Origin: an uncultured Metabacillus sp.
Lineage (GTDB): Bacteria; Bacillota; Bacilli; Bacillales; Bacillaceae
Reading direction: 5' to 3'
DNA length: 33,627 nt
Assembly: GCF_947503125.1 (NCBI RefSeq)
Contig: NZ_CANNCR010000046.1
Location: forward strand, 1-33,627
Part shown: positions 16,179-24,678 of the stretch, one piece after another
How positions within the stretch are numbered: the first letter of the stretch is position 1
Layout: each line of letters begins with the position of its first letter
Translations under genes and position numbers: made by a program
Notes under the pieces: generated by a model
Told to the model about the DNA's origin: nothing
The model's database searches: none
The model's input: only the letters and a program-made list of their open reading frames with translations

Positions 16179-17379
16179 TTACTTACGTATATCTCCTATT
16201 AAAGAAATGGCAGAGAAAACTGCTGTATTATAATGATTAATGGCACTTGTATTTTTAGCAGCATCTACAGCAAAACCAATGTATACCTTTTCTCCCATCT
16301 TAATTTCTTTGCTTCCAACCTCAATCCAATTTTCACCGTCTTCAGAGTCATATCCAGTTAGGACATCTCCTTTTCTCGTGATTTTCAACCAGTAAGGAAG
16401 TGTTGTTCCCTTTAAGGAAGGGATACCAATTTCCTCTGGACGATCATGTTCACCTAGAGCTAAAATAGTTTGCCAGTTTGGCCAGGGCTGACGATGCGCT
16501 TCATGACCTTTTCATGTGTCGATGGACCTGGCTTGTAGTAATTATTAATGATATTATTTTCTTGGTCATTTCCACCATATGTTGAATTAAAGCCCCAATT
16601 ATAGATCACATTGTTCACCATATCGGTACCCGATACAGGGTATAGTTTATTCCCTGTGTTGCCTAGTGCAGGAAGACGGCTGTATGGCTGGCAATTAAAT
16701 TATTAGCAAAGGTCGCATTCTCACCGCCCCAAATTCCGCCATAACCATGTCTTCCCTTTGCATGTCCAGAAATATACAGGCTCTCACTAATAATACTCCA
16801 CTGTAAGGTCGTATTTTCATTTCGATAAAAAGAGAGCGTCTCATCTACAGACCAGCTTGTAGAGATATGATCAATCATGGCATTTTTGACATCACGGCCG
16901 CCAAAAGCATCAGGCTCTGTTTCCAGATTGGCACTGCCTGGTCTAAATCTCATGTAACGAATGATAATGTTTTCAGAACCAGAGATATCAGTGCCAAAAT
17001 CGGCAACAGTAATGCCATCACCAGGTGCAGTTTGCCCGGCTATTGTAAGATTCTTTTGTTCAATTTTTAATTGCTGCTTAAGATGGATCGTCCCTGATAC
17101 TCTGAACACAATCGTTCGATTTCCTTGACTCACTGCATCTCTTAAGGATCCTTTTATTGGCGTTTCGGAAGCACCATAATCCTCCAAGGTTGTCACCTCA
17201 TAGACGTCATAGCCGCGTCCTCCGCTTGTATACATTCCACCTCCTTCAGCACCAGGAAAGGCTAAGACTTTGTTGTCCCCTTCTGCAGCATCACCTTTTT
17301 GAGTAATGAAAGAAAACTCACCTAATCCAAAACATAAAATGACTGCGGTAAGAACTAGAAAAACCTTTTTCCAATCCAA
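16179..17379 (-). pseudogene. Secreted pectate lyase, inactivated by a frameshift and an internal deletion
   Basis: The first 238 codons encode a signal peptide ([18 protein letters not shown]) and the start of a beta-helix lyase ([32 protein letters not shown]). After NLIASHT the frame is lost near 16683. One missing base restores [14 protein letters not shown] and, further on, NNYYKPGPSTHEK. Near 16490-16530 the frame shifts again into PWPNWQTILALGEHDRPEE and a C-terminal DUF1349-like beta-sandwich ending at 16179. The central helix turns expected after KPGPST are absent, so a deletion is likely. The TTG start directly abuts AAGGAG, so the original start may also be lost. Confidence 0.8.
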
Positions 17380-17400
17380 CTCCTTAAAAGATTTATTATT

Positions 17401-17416
17401 TTAATAGCGCTTACAT
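17401..17416 (-). promoter_or_regulatory. Candidate cre site upstream of the pectate lyase pseudogene
   Basis: Read on the minus strand, ATGTAAGCGCTATTAA matches the cre consensus at 15 of 16 positions. It lies 22-37 bases upstream of the broken lyase gene. Confidence 0.45.
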
Positions 17417-17643
17417 TTTTGTTTACCTTTTTACAAAAATAAAGCGATATTTATTTTTCATCAAAGATCGGCCATTATAGAAAGAAAAAAGACGAGGAAT
17501 ATAATAGAATCTTAGCTTACAATGATATGTAACGGCTATAATCATAACGTTAGGAGAGGATAAACGCGGGCCTTTTCAACTGATATCTGAAGGAATGAGC
17601 AACTTCAAAACGAAATGATTATCTACAGAAGGAAAAGCAAAAG
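17417..17643. other. Intergenic region with no gene seen
   Basis: A minus-strand TTGATG followed by an AT-rich -10-like region near 17440-17475 may be the old lyase promoter. On the plus strand AGGAGAGG at 17552-17559 has no start codon after it. I see no ORF worth calling. Confidence 0.4.
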
Positions 17644-17674
17644 AAAAAAGAGCCCTATTTGTGGACTCTTTTTA
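17644..17674 (-). terminator. Terminator of trhO
   Basis: AAAAAAGAG (17644) pairs with CTCTTTTT (to 17673), with CC/GG pairs at the top of the stem. It is T-rich on both strands and lies about 50 bases after the trhO stop. Confidence 0.8.
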
Positions 17675-17725
17675 ACCAAATGTGAAGCAAGGATGATCAT
17701 GTGAATCAATCTTATGGCTGATCAA

Positions 17726-18673
17726 TTAAGCTAGTACTGAAAGTCTTTCCTTCACTTGTTCTTCTGTTAAACCATGTTCTGCTACATATCTGTTTCTTGG
17801 GTGAACCCGGCATTCATGGCTGCAAGCACGCATATATTTATGCTCATTTTCTTCTGAGCAGAGGATTTGTTTATTGCATTCAGGATTCGCACAATTTACA
17901 TAACGTTCACAAGGCTCGTTTGTAAAGTAGTCCTTTCCAACAACGACAGGGTTTACCCGATTGACAGGTACACTTATTCTTTCGTCAAATACATAGCACT
18001 GTCCATCCCAAAGCTCACCCTGCACTTCCGGGTCTTTCCCATAGGTGACGATCCCGCCATGAAGCTGGGCAACATCTTCAAAGCCTTCTTTACGTAACCA
18101 ACCGGAGAATTTTTCACAACGTACGCCGCCTGTACAGTATGTTAAAATCTTTTTCCCCTCAAATTGTTCACGGTTCTCACGAATCCAGTCAGGCAGATCT
18201 TTGAACGTTTTAATATCCGGCTTAATCGCATTGCGGAAATGCCCTAAATCATATTCATAATCATTTCTGGCATCAATAACCACAGTATCTTCCTGCTGCA
18301 TTGCTTCATAAAATTCCTTTGGACTATAATATTTGCCCGTTAACTCAAGCGGGTTCACATCTTCTTCTAATCGAAGCGTAACAAGTTCTGGTCGATGGCG
18401 CACATGCATTTTTTTAAAGGCATGGCCATCTGCCGCATCTATTTTATAAACCATATCTTTAAAGCGCGGATCCTCTTTCATATATGCCATATATTGATCC
18501 GTTTGCTCAACTGTACCAGATACAGTACCATTAATCCCTTCATGGGCAATTAAAATTCTGCCTTTCAAGCCAATGCTTTTACAAAATTCTAAATGCTGTT
18601 GTGTATATTCTTCAGGGTTTTCTATTGTTACATAGTGATAATATAATAAAACACGATATTCTTTATTCTCCAT
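17726..18673 (-). CDS. trhO: tRNA uridine(34) hydroxylase, rhodanese-family
   Basis: This 315-residue protein (YbfQ in B. subtilis) hydroxylates uridine 34 of tRNAs on the way to methoxyuridine-type wobble modifications. The N-terminal acylphosphatase-like domain (about 1-100) is followed by a rhodanese domain with [13 protein letters not shown] and the catalytic-cysteine loop [16 protein letters not shown]-terminal cysteine cluster ([18 protein letters not shown]) is the usual zinc-binding tail of the family. The length is normal. The gene stands alone with its own terminator. Confidence 0.95.
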   Translation of the reverse strand: MENKEYRVLLYYHYVTIENPEEYTQQHLEFCKSIGLKGRILIAHEGINGTVSGTVEQTDQYMAYMKEDPRFKDMVYKIDAADGHAFKKMHVRHRPELVTLRLEEDVNPLELTGKYYSPKEFYEAMQQEDTVVIDARNDYEYDLGHFRNAIKPDIKTFKDLPDWIRENREQFEGKKILTYCTGGVRCEKFSGWLRKEGFEDVAQLHGGIVTYGKDPEVQGELWDGQCYVFDERISVPVNRVNPVVVGKDYFTNEPCERYVNCANPECNKQILCSEENEHKYMRACSHECRVHPRNRYVAEHGLTEEQVKERLSVLA

Positions 18674-18920
18674 AAAAATTCCACCTTCTATATTTATATT
18701 TGCAAGATATAACGTACAGAGATGTTTACTTGCTTGTTACTTTTTTACGATAGGAGATCTTTTGTATAAAAAGTAACATCTAATTAAAACAAAAATATTA
18801 AATAAATGCAACCTTTTGGCACTGGTTTATGTAACCAATTAGGCAAACATTACTCATACTCGGATATAAAATACAGTTGCATATGTATTCAGCAGCCTAA
18901 TTACCATTAATAAGTAATAT
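18674..18920. other. Intergenic region upstream of trhO
   Basis: AT-rich sequence that should hold the trhO promoter. A small hairpin TGGTTTATGTAACCA occurs near 18824-18838. I see no ORF or known riboswitch. Confidence 0.4.
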
Positions 18921-18922
18921 AA

Positions 18923-18971
18923 AAAGAAGCTGTCTCAGGAAGGGTTAGCCCCCTCTTGAAACAACTTCTTT
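18923..18971 (-). terminator. Terminator of the endonuclease gene, GTCTC hairpin family
   Basis: AAAGAAGCTGTCTCAGG pairs with CTTGAAACAACTTCTTT (G-U pairs and one mismatch), with GGG/CCC near the loop. On the minus strand the stem is followed by CTTCTTTTTATAT. A small CCCCTAAAGGGG hairpin lies between it and the stop codon. Confidence 0.8.
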
Positions 18972-19009
18972 ATTTCTTCCCCTAAAGGGGTTCATCACAA
19001 TAAAACGAA

Positions 19010-19921
19010 TTATCTTGTTAAACCTAAGGTAAACTCGATTTTTTCTGCGTATTGCGGGAAATCGATTAATGGATTTCTATTTTTTTGAATTTCATAAATT
19101 GCCATATTTCGGTGTTTTTCATAGATTGTGACCGGGTCATCTTGATGCCATTTCACCAGCATTTCGATGTCTTCATTGCGATATTGGCTAATTTCTCCTG
19201 GGTATCTTAATAGAAAATATAAGGTGGCACGGGCAACCTCGCCTTTGCCGCTTTCCGGCTCAAATTTATTTCCCTCATATTTTCCGCAATTTGTTTTGAT
19301 CGCTCTTATTTGCATTTCCGGGTTATAATCAGTGAAGTCAAAGTAAGGTAAATTCGATCTTGTTGAATTGCATTTAATTTCACAGGTGAATAAATGATGC
19401 AAGTCGCCTCTCATTGGGTTATCCTTCTCAAACCATGATTGTGGAACGACATGCTCACAATTGTACATATTTTCACTTTCAATCAAGGCGATTTTTTCCA
19501 GAATCGTTTTGTCGTTCTCCGTTTTAACCATCATTAAATTTTGAAAAGCTTTATTTCTTTTCCGTTCTGCTTCATAATCCTCTTTGATCACTTGTTCAGG
19601 ATCTTTCTTCTCACCTGAATAAATGCTCTTCAACTTTCCGTCTTCTTGAAGATCAACCCATGAATAAAGATGGTTTCTTGTCTCGGAATTATACGGAAGC
19701 TTATTTTCATGTGTATTGGTTACTAAACGATTTAATTGAGAATACAGATCCTCTGCCTGGAAATTAATGTCTTGGTAATACGCATTGATTGTATTCAAAT
19801 CCTTCTCTTGATCATAATATTCTCGCTCATTCTTAATTCGCTCTATATTTTGCTCCAATGTAATTAATGCCGCTTTTACATCTGAAGTTTCATTTATAGC
19901 TCCGATTCTACTCTTCTCCAA
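19010..19921 (-). CDS. Endonuclease I family nuclease, no signal peptide
   Basis: The protein of about 303 residues has the endonuclease I/NucM signature: NCEHVVPQSWF with the general-base histidine, then DLHHLF and CNSTRSNLPYFDF. These nucleases cut DNA or RNA without sequence specificity, usually outside the cell. Here the N-terminus is charged and helical (VKAALITLEQNIERIKNE) with no signal peptide, so it is either cytosolic or leaves by an unusual route. A GTG at 19930 sits too close to the ribosome binding site; TTG at 19921 is eight bases after GAGG and is preferred. The intracellular subtilisin gene lies about 60 bases upstream on the same strand, so the two may be co-transcribed. Confidence 0.85.
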   Translation of the reverse strand: MEKSRIGAINETSDVKAALITLEQNIERIKNEREYYDQEKDLNTINAYYQDINFQAEDLYSQLNRLVTNTHENKLPYNSETRNHLYSWVDLQEDGKLKSIYSGEKKDPEQVIKEDYEAERKRNKAFQNLMMVKTENDKTILEKIALIESENMYNCEHVVPQSWFEKDNPMRGDLHHLFTCEIKCNSTRSNLPYFDFTDYNPEMQIRAIKTNCGKYEGNKFEPESGKGEVARATLYFLLRYPGEISQYRNEDIEMLVKWHQDDPVTIYEKHRNMAIYEIQKNRNPLIDFPQYAEKIEFTLGLTR

Positions 19922-19979
19922 CTCACTCACCTCTCTAGTTCATTATTGCTAAGGCGATGATTTACTTAATCTTACAAAA

Positions 19980-20975
19980 TTAATTCTGATTATCCGTTAC
20001 ATGAAATCGGGCAACATTGATAATCTCATAGATTTTTTCTACTAAATTAAGCAAGAGGAACCCATTTCCTTCAGAGCTTTTCCGATTTCCCAATGGTAAT
20101 GTGCGTCTTATGAGCTGTGCATAGATTTCCGCTTCAATGAGAGAGCGATCAAACTGTTTTTCACATAAATTAATAAGCAAAGCTATTGCACCGGCTACAT
20201 GAGGAGTTGCCATCGAAGTTCCGGAAAGTGCTGCATATTTATGATCCAGATAAGCCGATACGACTTCGACACCGGGAGCAACAAGGTCTACTTCCGTATT
20301 CGTATTTGTAAATGGAGCAAGGGTTAAATCATTGCTCACTGCTCCTACTTGTATAACCTCGTTATAGCTTCCAGGATAAGAATATTCAAAGGTATCCTCT
20401 CTGTCGTCCCCTTCATTTCCAGCGGCAACAACGACCGATACATCCTTATTAACCGCATTTTGTATCGCTTTATGCAATTCAGGCACATCCTCTGGACCGC
20501 CAAGTGACATTGAAATGACCCGAACTCGTTGATTTTGCGGACCACGCCAATCAACCGCATAGTTTATCGCATCTATAATCCAATCATAATTACCAGAGCC
20601 TTCTCCTGTTAATACCTTTAAACATAACAGTTTCGCTTTTGGTGCAACGCCAACAACGCCATTTTTATTCAAACTAGCGGCAATGGTACCAGATACGTGA
20701 GTACCATGCCCATTATTATCCTCAAATGCGTCGGGGTCACCATTATAGTCAGTTGTAAAATTTCGTCCACCAATAATCTGATCTTTAAGATCTGGATGAT
20801 CAATGTTAACACCAGTATCAATAACAGCTATGACAATGTCTTCACCTTGGTTGCTTTCTTCCCAAATCACAGGTGCCTGTATTAAACTAACACCCTTTGG
20901 AGTTTCGTTCGCCTGATCAATGATCGAATTGATCGTATAAGGAACCAATTTCATTTGTAACGGTGTTTTTTTCAT
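19980..20975 (-). CDS. Intracellular subtilisin-type serine protease (ISP), copy 1
   Basis: This 331-residue S8 protease has the catalytic triad D53 (IAVIDTG), H90 (NGHGTHVSG) and S254 (SGTSMATPH). There is no signal peptide or long prodomain. Instead the short N-terminus carries LVPYTI at 10-15, the ISP inhibitory motif (LIPY in relatives) that holds the enzyme inactive until it is clipped. ISPs degrade cytosolic proteins, mainly in stationary phase. AGGAGGAGAAG directly precedes the ATG at 20975. The second copy at 23016-23984 is clearly homologous; the citrate transporter gene lies between them. Confidence 0.93.
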   Translation of the reverse strand: MKKTPLQMKLVPYTINSIIDQANETPKGVSLIQAPVIWEESNQGEDIVIAVIDTGVNIDHPDLKDQIIGGRNFTTDYNGDPDAFEDNNGHGTHVSGTIAASLNKNGVVGVAPKAKLLCLKVLTGEGSGNYDWIIDAINYAVDWRGPQNQRVRVISMSLGGPEDVPELHKAIQNAVNKDVSVVVAAGNEGDDREDTFEYSYPGSYNEVIQVGAVSNDLTLAPFTNTNTEVDLVAPGVEVVSAYLDHKYAALSGTSMATPHVAGAIALLINLCEKQFDRSLIEAEIYAQLIRRTLPLGNRKSSEGNGFLLLNLVEKIYEIINVARFHVTDNQN

Positions 20976-21122
20976 TCTTCTCCTCCTAGCAGATGGAATT
21001 TTTTTCTGACCTACTCTATGTATACCAAATTATGGCTGTAATTCAAATAGAAAGAAAGAATCATTCATCTCTCATTACAAAGCATCATATCTTTTTTCAT
21101 ACACTAGAATGTATAAGATTTT

Positions 21123-21288
21123 ATGGATGATAGTATAAGAAAAACTAAGGCTTTCGCCATTAGGACTTGGCAATAAGGCACGTTTTCTAATGACTGAAGT
21201 CTTAGAAAACATTGAAAATATAAAGCTCTTTTCTAAAAAGATTAATCATATCTTTGAAACAAAAGAAGACTATCTTAAAAGGCACTGA
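21123..21288 (+). pseudogene. Possible decayed small ORF
   Basis: A plus-strand ATG at 21123 opens MDDSIRKTKAFAIRTWQ-stop. A second frame continues with LGLGNKARFLMTEVLENIE and ends YLKRH-stop at 21288, inside the citM-side terminator stem. Both look protein-like and a single frameshift would join them. There is no ribosome binding site and I do not recognise a family, so chance remains possible. Confidence 0.2.
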
Positions 21289-21303
21289 CCCTTTTGATAG
21301 TCT
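21267..21303 (-). terminator. Terminator of the citrate transporter gene
   Basis: AGACTATC (21267) pairs perfectly with GATAGTCT (to 21303), and inner AAAAGG pairs with CCTTTT. A T-rich run (TCTTTTGTTTC) follows on the minus strand, 12 bases beyond the stop codon. Confidence 0.88.
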
Positions 21304-21314
21304 CTTCTAGTTTC

Positions 21315-22622
21315 TTATAAAGTAATCACTCCGATAAGTAGTGCTAGTGCAATCATGACAAAACATGATCCTAACGCCCATTTAAAGATAAATTTTTGAT
21401 GATCGCCAAATTCAACACCTGCCATCCCAACAAGTAAATAGGCAGAGGCCATTAAAGGACTCATAGCATGAACCGGCTGCCCTAATATCGATGCACGAGC
21501 AATTTCGACCGGGTCTACCCCATAAGCCGCAGCTGTTTTTGCCAAAATCGGCAAAACGCCGAAATAATAAGGGTCATTTGCCATAAAATACGTAAATGGA
21601 ATACTTGTAACTGCTGTAATGAGCGCAAAATTCGAACCCCATGATTCTGGAATAACGGCAACTAAACTGTTCGCCATAGCGTCAACCATTTCCGTTCCAG
21701 ATAAGATGCCTGTAAAGATCCCTGAAGCGAACACTAACCCGACAACAGCCAAAACATTTCCGGCATGATTAGTTATTCTCTCTTTCTGGTCATCTAATTT
21801 TGGGTAATTAATCATAAGGGCAACAACAAACGCTATCATAAATAAAATAGGCAGTGGTAATACAGATAATATTAAACAAACAAGCAATGTAACCGTTAGG
21901 AGTAAATTAATCCATAACAATTTGGGCCGCTTGTAGTCCTCATATTCTAATGCAGCACTGTGTTCGCTTAAAGCAAGAGTTTCATAATTTGAATAATGGA
22001 TCTTTGCAATGCCTAATCTTTTACGTTCCTTCCGTCCCAGGATGAACGCGGTAAATAGAGTCCATAAAGCTCCGCCAAGCATTACAGGGATAAGCGGAGT
22101 AAATACATCAGCTATATCAAGCTGCAGCGCACTAACAGCTCTTGCTGTAGGACCGCCCCAAGGTGTCATATTCATAAAACCAAAGGAAAGCATCGCAATA
22201 CATGTTAAGATAAGCGGGTTCATTCCAATACGTTTATAAAGCGGAAGCATGGCTGATACAGTAATCATATAGGTTGTTGTCCCATCACCATCCAGCGCAA
22301 CCAACATGGAAAGAACAGCTGTCCCTACTACAATTTTTAACGGATCTCCCTTAACAATCCTTAAAATATTTGAAACAAGCGGATCAAACAAACCGGCATC
22401 AATCATAATTCCAAAATATAGAATAGCAAACATTAACATGACACCCGTCGGCGCAACTTGTTTGACCCCTTCAAGCATCATTTCACCTATTCCATTCCCA
22501 AAACCTCCCGCTAAGGCGAACAAGATTGGAATAATAATTAACGCAACTATTGCAGACATGCGCTTCGTAATAATTAAAAACATAAATACACCGATCATTA
22601 AAAATCCTAAAATGGCTAACAT
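21315..22622 (-). CDS. CitMHS-family citrate-metal transporter
   Basis: The 435-residue protein has about 11-12 hydrophobic helices and the features of CitM/CitH symporters, which import citrate complexed with divalent metal (LVALDGDGTTTYM near residue 105, MTPWGGPTARA near 150, YFMANDPYYFG near 330). Upstream in-frame TTG/ATG codons exist, but the ATG at 22622 has GAGGGGG at correct spacing. A high-quality cre site lies about 95 bases upstream, in keeping with glucose repression of citM in B. subtilis. No CitST two-component pair is encoded nearby. Which metal is preferred cannot be told. Confidence 0.92.
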   Translation of the reverse strand: MLAILGFLMIGVFMFLIITKRMSAIVALIIIPILFALAGGFGNGIGEMMLEGVKQVAPTGVMLMFAILYFGIMIDAGLFDPLVSNILRIVKGDPLKIVVGTAVLSMLVALDGDGTTTYMITVSAMLPLYKRIGMNPLILTCIAMLSFGFMNMTPWGGPTARAVSALQLDIADVFTPLIPVMLGGALWTLFTAFILGRKERKRLGIAKIHYSNYETLALSEHSAALEYEDYKRPKLLWINLLLTVTLLVCLILSVLPLPILFMIAFVVALMINYPKLDDQKERITNHAGNVLAVVGLVFASGIFTGILSGTEMVDAMANSLVAVIPESWGSNFALITAVTSIPFTYFMANDPYYFGVLPILAKTAAAYGVDPVEIARASILGQPVHAMSPLMASAYLLVGMAGVEFGDHQKFIFKWALGSCFVMIALALLIGVITL

Positions 22623-22714
22623 TTTAATTTCCCCCTCGCTTTCACTCCATACTAAATGGCAAATATTCAATCGTTTTCAATTTAGTAGTTTCATTTTAAT
22701 TGAGCGAGAAAGAT

Positions 22715-22730
22715 CTGTAACCGTTTCCAA
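22715..22730 (-). promoter_or_regulatory. cre (CcpA) site upstream of the citrate transporter
   Basis: On the minus strand TTGGAAACGGTTACAG matches the cre consensus at 15 of 16 positions, with the 14-base core perfect. It lies 93-108 bases before the start codon. Catabolite repression of citrate uptake by CcpA is established in B. subtilis. Confidence 0.7.
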
Positions 22731-22863
22731 ATTATTGTTTGTTAAATTTTTTTTGTAGGTTTTGTTCATTTTATACATGAGTAAGCCTGATCTTCATATA
22801 TTTGTTAGAGTAAGCAGAACGGCTCTAAATGGATTGTCGTTCTTTATTTAATTAAAAAGAAAA

Positions 22864-22904
22864 AGGCAGTCTCAAAACAGGAACAAACCCGTTTGCGACA
22901 GCCT
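22864..22904 (-). terminator. Terminator of ISP copy 2, GTCTC hairpin family
   Basis: AGGCAGTCTCAAAACAGG pairs imperfectly with CCCGTTTGCGACAGCCT. On the minus strand the stem is followed by TTTTTCTTTTT. It separates the protease gene (stop 23016) from the citrate transporter promoter. A smaller GGGAG/CTCCC hairpin lies at 22972-23003. Confidence 0.82.
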
Positions 22905-23015
22905 CGCTACTTTATTTGGAAAAAGCAACATGTTATTTTTAACAATTAGTTAGGTATATCTTTTATGAAAGGGAGAGTGTTATTGTCATTATGTTAATCT
23001 CCCATACTGTGAGTG

Positions 23016-23984
23016 TTAGTTAGCGGCAGCTGTGTGATGATTCTGTGTTGGGGAGATGATACCAGATGCTAAATTCAAAATCCCATTACCTTGAAAACGC
23101 CGGCTATATTCCAATGAAACGGTTCTTTTAATAAGCTGTGCATAAATTTCAGGCTCTGTCAGCAGTCTCTCAAACTCTTTTTCGCATTGTTGAATAATAA
23201 GCGCTGCAGCTGCTGAAACATGAGGAGTTGCCATAGAGGTTCCGGATAAGACAGCAAACTTATTATTCAAATAGGTTGAGAGTATGTCTTCCCCAGGTGC
23301 AACAAGATCGATTTCTTTGTTGGTATTGCTAAATTCGGAAATCTCCTTTTGCAAATTTACCGCCCCAACTTGGACGACTTCAGGATATGCACCTGGGTAG
23401 GCGTGTTCATCTGTCTCATTTTTCCCATCACCATCATTTCCTGCTGCACAAACAACGAGAATATGCTGATCGACCGCTTCTTTGATTGCTTGATGGAGAT
23501 CAGGGTTATTGTCTTTGCCTCCTAAAGACATTGAGATGACGCGGACACGTTCACCATTAGGCCCTCTCCAATTTGTCGCATAGCGGATCCCTTCTATCAC
23601 CCATTTTGTATCACCGTAACCTTGGCCCGCCAACACTTTCAAAACAAGAACCTTTGCGTTTGGTGCTACTCCGATAACCCCCTCGTCATTTTCTTCAGCA
23701 CAAATGGTTCCACAAACATGTGTACCATGTCCGTTATAATCAATAAACTTTTTTGGATCCCCATGATCGTCTGTCGTAAAATTATAGCCATCAATGATTT
23801 GATTTTTTAGCTCTGCATGGTTAGAATCACAACCTGTATCAAGAACTGCTATGACAATGCCATCTCCTTTAAATCCGTGCTCCCAAGCAGCAGGAGCACC
23901 GATTAACTCAATACCCGGTGGAATAACATTTGTGTCTTTTACGATTGTTTGAATGGTAAAAGGAATTAAACCTACTTTACTCAT
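23016..23984 (-). CDS. Intracellular subtilisin-type serine protease (ISP), copy 2
   Basis: This 322-residue S8 protease has D49 (IAVLDTG), H86 (NGHGTHVCG) and a serine near 250 (SGTSMATPH). The N-terminal inhibitory motif is LIPFTI at 6-11 (F in place of Y). The ATG at 23984 is preceded by GGAGGGATCAC; the upstream in-frame start at 24029 would add 15 residues across the ribosome binding site and is rejected. It shares long identical stretches with copy 1 ([22 protein letters not shown]), so the pair arose by duplication. The H-loop cysteine (THVCGTICA) differs from copy 1. It is cytosolic. Confidence 0.93.
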   Translation of the reverse strand: MSKVGLIPFTIQTIVKDTNVIPPGIELIGAPAAWEHGFKGDGIVIAVLDTGCDSNHAELKNQIIDGYNFTTDDHGDPKKFIDYNGHGTHVCGTICAEENDEGVIGVAPNAKVLVLKVLAGQGYGDTKWVIEGIRYATNWRGPNGERVRVISMSLGGKDNNPDLHQAIKEAVDQHILVVCAAGNDGDGKNETDEHAYPGAYPEVVQVGAVNLQKEISEFSNTNKEIDLVAPGEDILSTYLNNKFAVLSGTSMATPHVSAAAALIIQQCEKEFERLLTEPEIYAQLIKRTVSLEYSRRFQGNGILNLASGIISPTQNHHTAAAN

Positions 23985-24101
23985 GTGATCCCTCCTAAAA
24001 AGTTTATTTAAAAAGTGACATAATTCCATATATCCTTAAGTACCATGATAAAAAATTGCAATTTTTTTAAATTTTCCCTCATATTTTGTTTAGTTTTGTA
24101 T

Positions 24102-24107
24102 TATAAT
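24102..24107 (+). promoter_or_regulatory. Candidate -10 box for an antisense RNA
   Basis: A perfect TATAAT on the plus strand lies 22 bases before a plus-strand terminator. No convincing -35 box is seen at 16-18 bases, so the promoter is tentative. Confidence 0.35.
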
Positions 24108-24113
24108 TTACTC

Positions 24114-24163
24114 GTAGCACATTCTTTTGACGATTCCCTTAGGGGCATCGTCTTTTCTTTTTT
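24114..24163 (+). ncRNA. Candidate short antisense RNA (possible antitoxin)
   Basis: A strong intrinsic terminator lies on the plus strand: GACGAT (24129) pairs with ATCGTC (to 24152), inner CCC pairs with GGG, and TTTTCTTTTTTG follows. No plus-strand protein gene lies upstream for it to terminate. With the TATAAT at 24102 it would define an RNA of about 50 bases, antisense to the 3' end of the 43-codon ORF (24139-24270). Transcription is inferred, not shown. Confidence 0.4.
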
Positions 24164-24270
24164 GATTTTCTTCTTAAATCATCGATATTTTTTAATCCTA
24201 GTGTGATGGAAGAGAAAAGTGTGGCAGCAGCAACTAACAATTTGATAAGAAGCTCTAACCACTCCAACAC
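24139..24270 (-). CDS. 43-residue membrane peptide, type I toxin-like
   Basis: A GTG start at 24270 follows GAGGAGGTGAT, nearly the full anti-16S match, at good spacing. The peptide begins MLEWLELLIKLLVAAATLF, forms one transmembrane helix (about 5-27) and ends in a strongly basic tail (DLRRKSKKKRRCP). A single helix with a Lys/Arg tail is the form of type I toxins of the TxpA/BsrG kind, although the sequence itself is not one I recognise. A TTGACA promoter lies about 95-125 bases upstream, and a plus-strand terminator overlaps its stop codon. It could instead be a harmless small membrane protein. Confidence 0.6.
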   Translation of the reverse strand: MLEWLELLIKLLVAAATLFSSITLGLKNIDDLRRKSKKKRRCP

Positions 24271-24362
24271 AATTATCACCTCCTCATTACAAAAATAGCC
24301 CTACACAGTAATGGGTTGACTGGTAAGGCTAGTAAATATGAAACAAACAATATCCTTTAGGT

Positions 24363-24393
24363 ACTATAAGGATAATTATGGAATATATGTCAA
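24363..24393 (-). promoter_or_regulatory. Promoter of the 43-residue peptide gene
   Basis: On the minus strand TTGACA (24393-24388) is followed by TTATAG after 18 bases or TATAGT after 19. The predicted leader is about 85 bases and contains an inverted repeat, CATTAC with GTAATG, ending just before the ribosome binding site. Confidence 0.55.
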
Positions 24394-24660
24394 TTTCATT
24401 GTACCATGTCCAAAAGATTTCAGCATTAATATTATCAATTTTCATACAATTATACCGCATATTGGCTGCTTCACGATTAGCTACCACTTACTTAATTCCT
24501 ATATTAAAAAAGTAGATTAGGTATTTATTCATATTTGTTTTTTCACAGTCTTAAATTGTAATACTTTATGTTACCTTTTAACCCCCATAAAATAAGATGT
24601 TTTTTATAAATAGTGTATTAGATATAGATAGTCATCGACTATAGTACAAAACGAATAAGC
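24394..24660. other. AT-rich intergenic region before the coiled-coil gene
   Basis: It probably contains the promoter of the gene at 24679: a TATAGT lies at 24641-24646 beside the small palindrome TAGTCATCGACTA. The 60-codon plus-strand ORF at 24338-24520 has no ribosome binding site and is not called. Confidence 0.35.
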
Positions 24661-24678
24661 TGCTAAGGAGAGGTACAA

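Noticed and set aside
22306-22758. 150-codon plus-strand ORF opposite the citrate transporter gene
   Set aside because: It is the antisense shadow of a clear transporter gene, rich in Pro/Ile/Asn from reversed hydrophobic codons, and has no ribosome binding site.
24338-24520. 60-codon plus-strand ORF
   Set aside because: No Shine-Dalgarno sequence, AT-driven Ile/Tyr/Phe composition, and it overlaps the promoter region of the small membrane peptide on the other strand.
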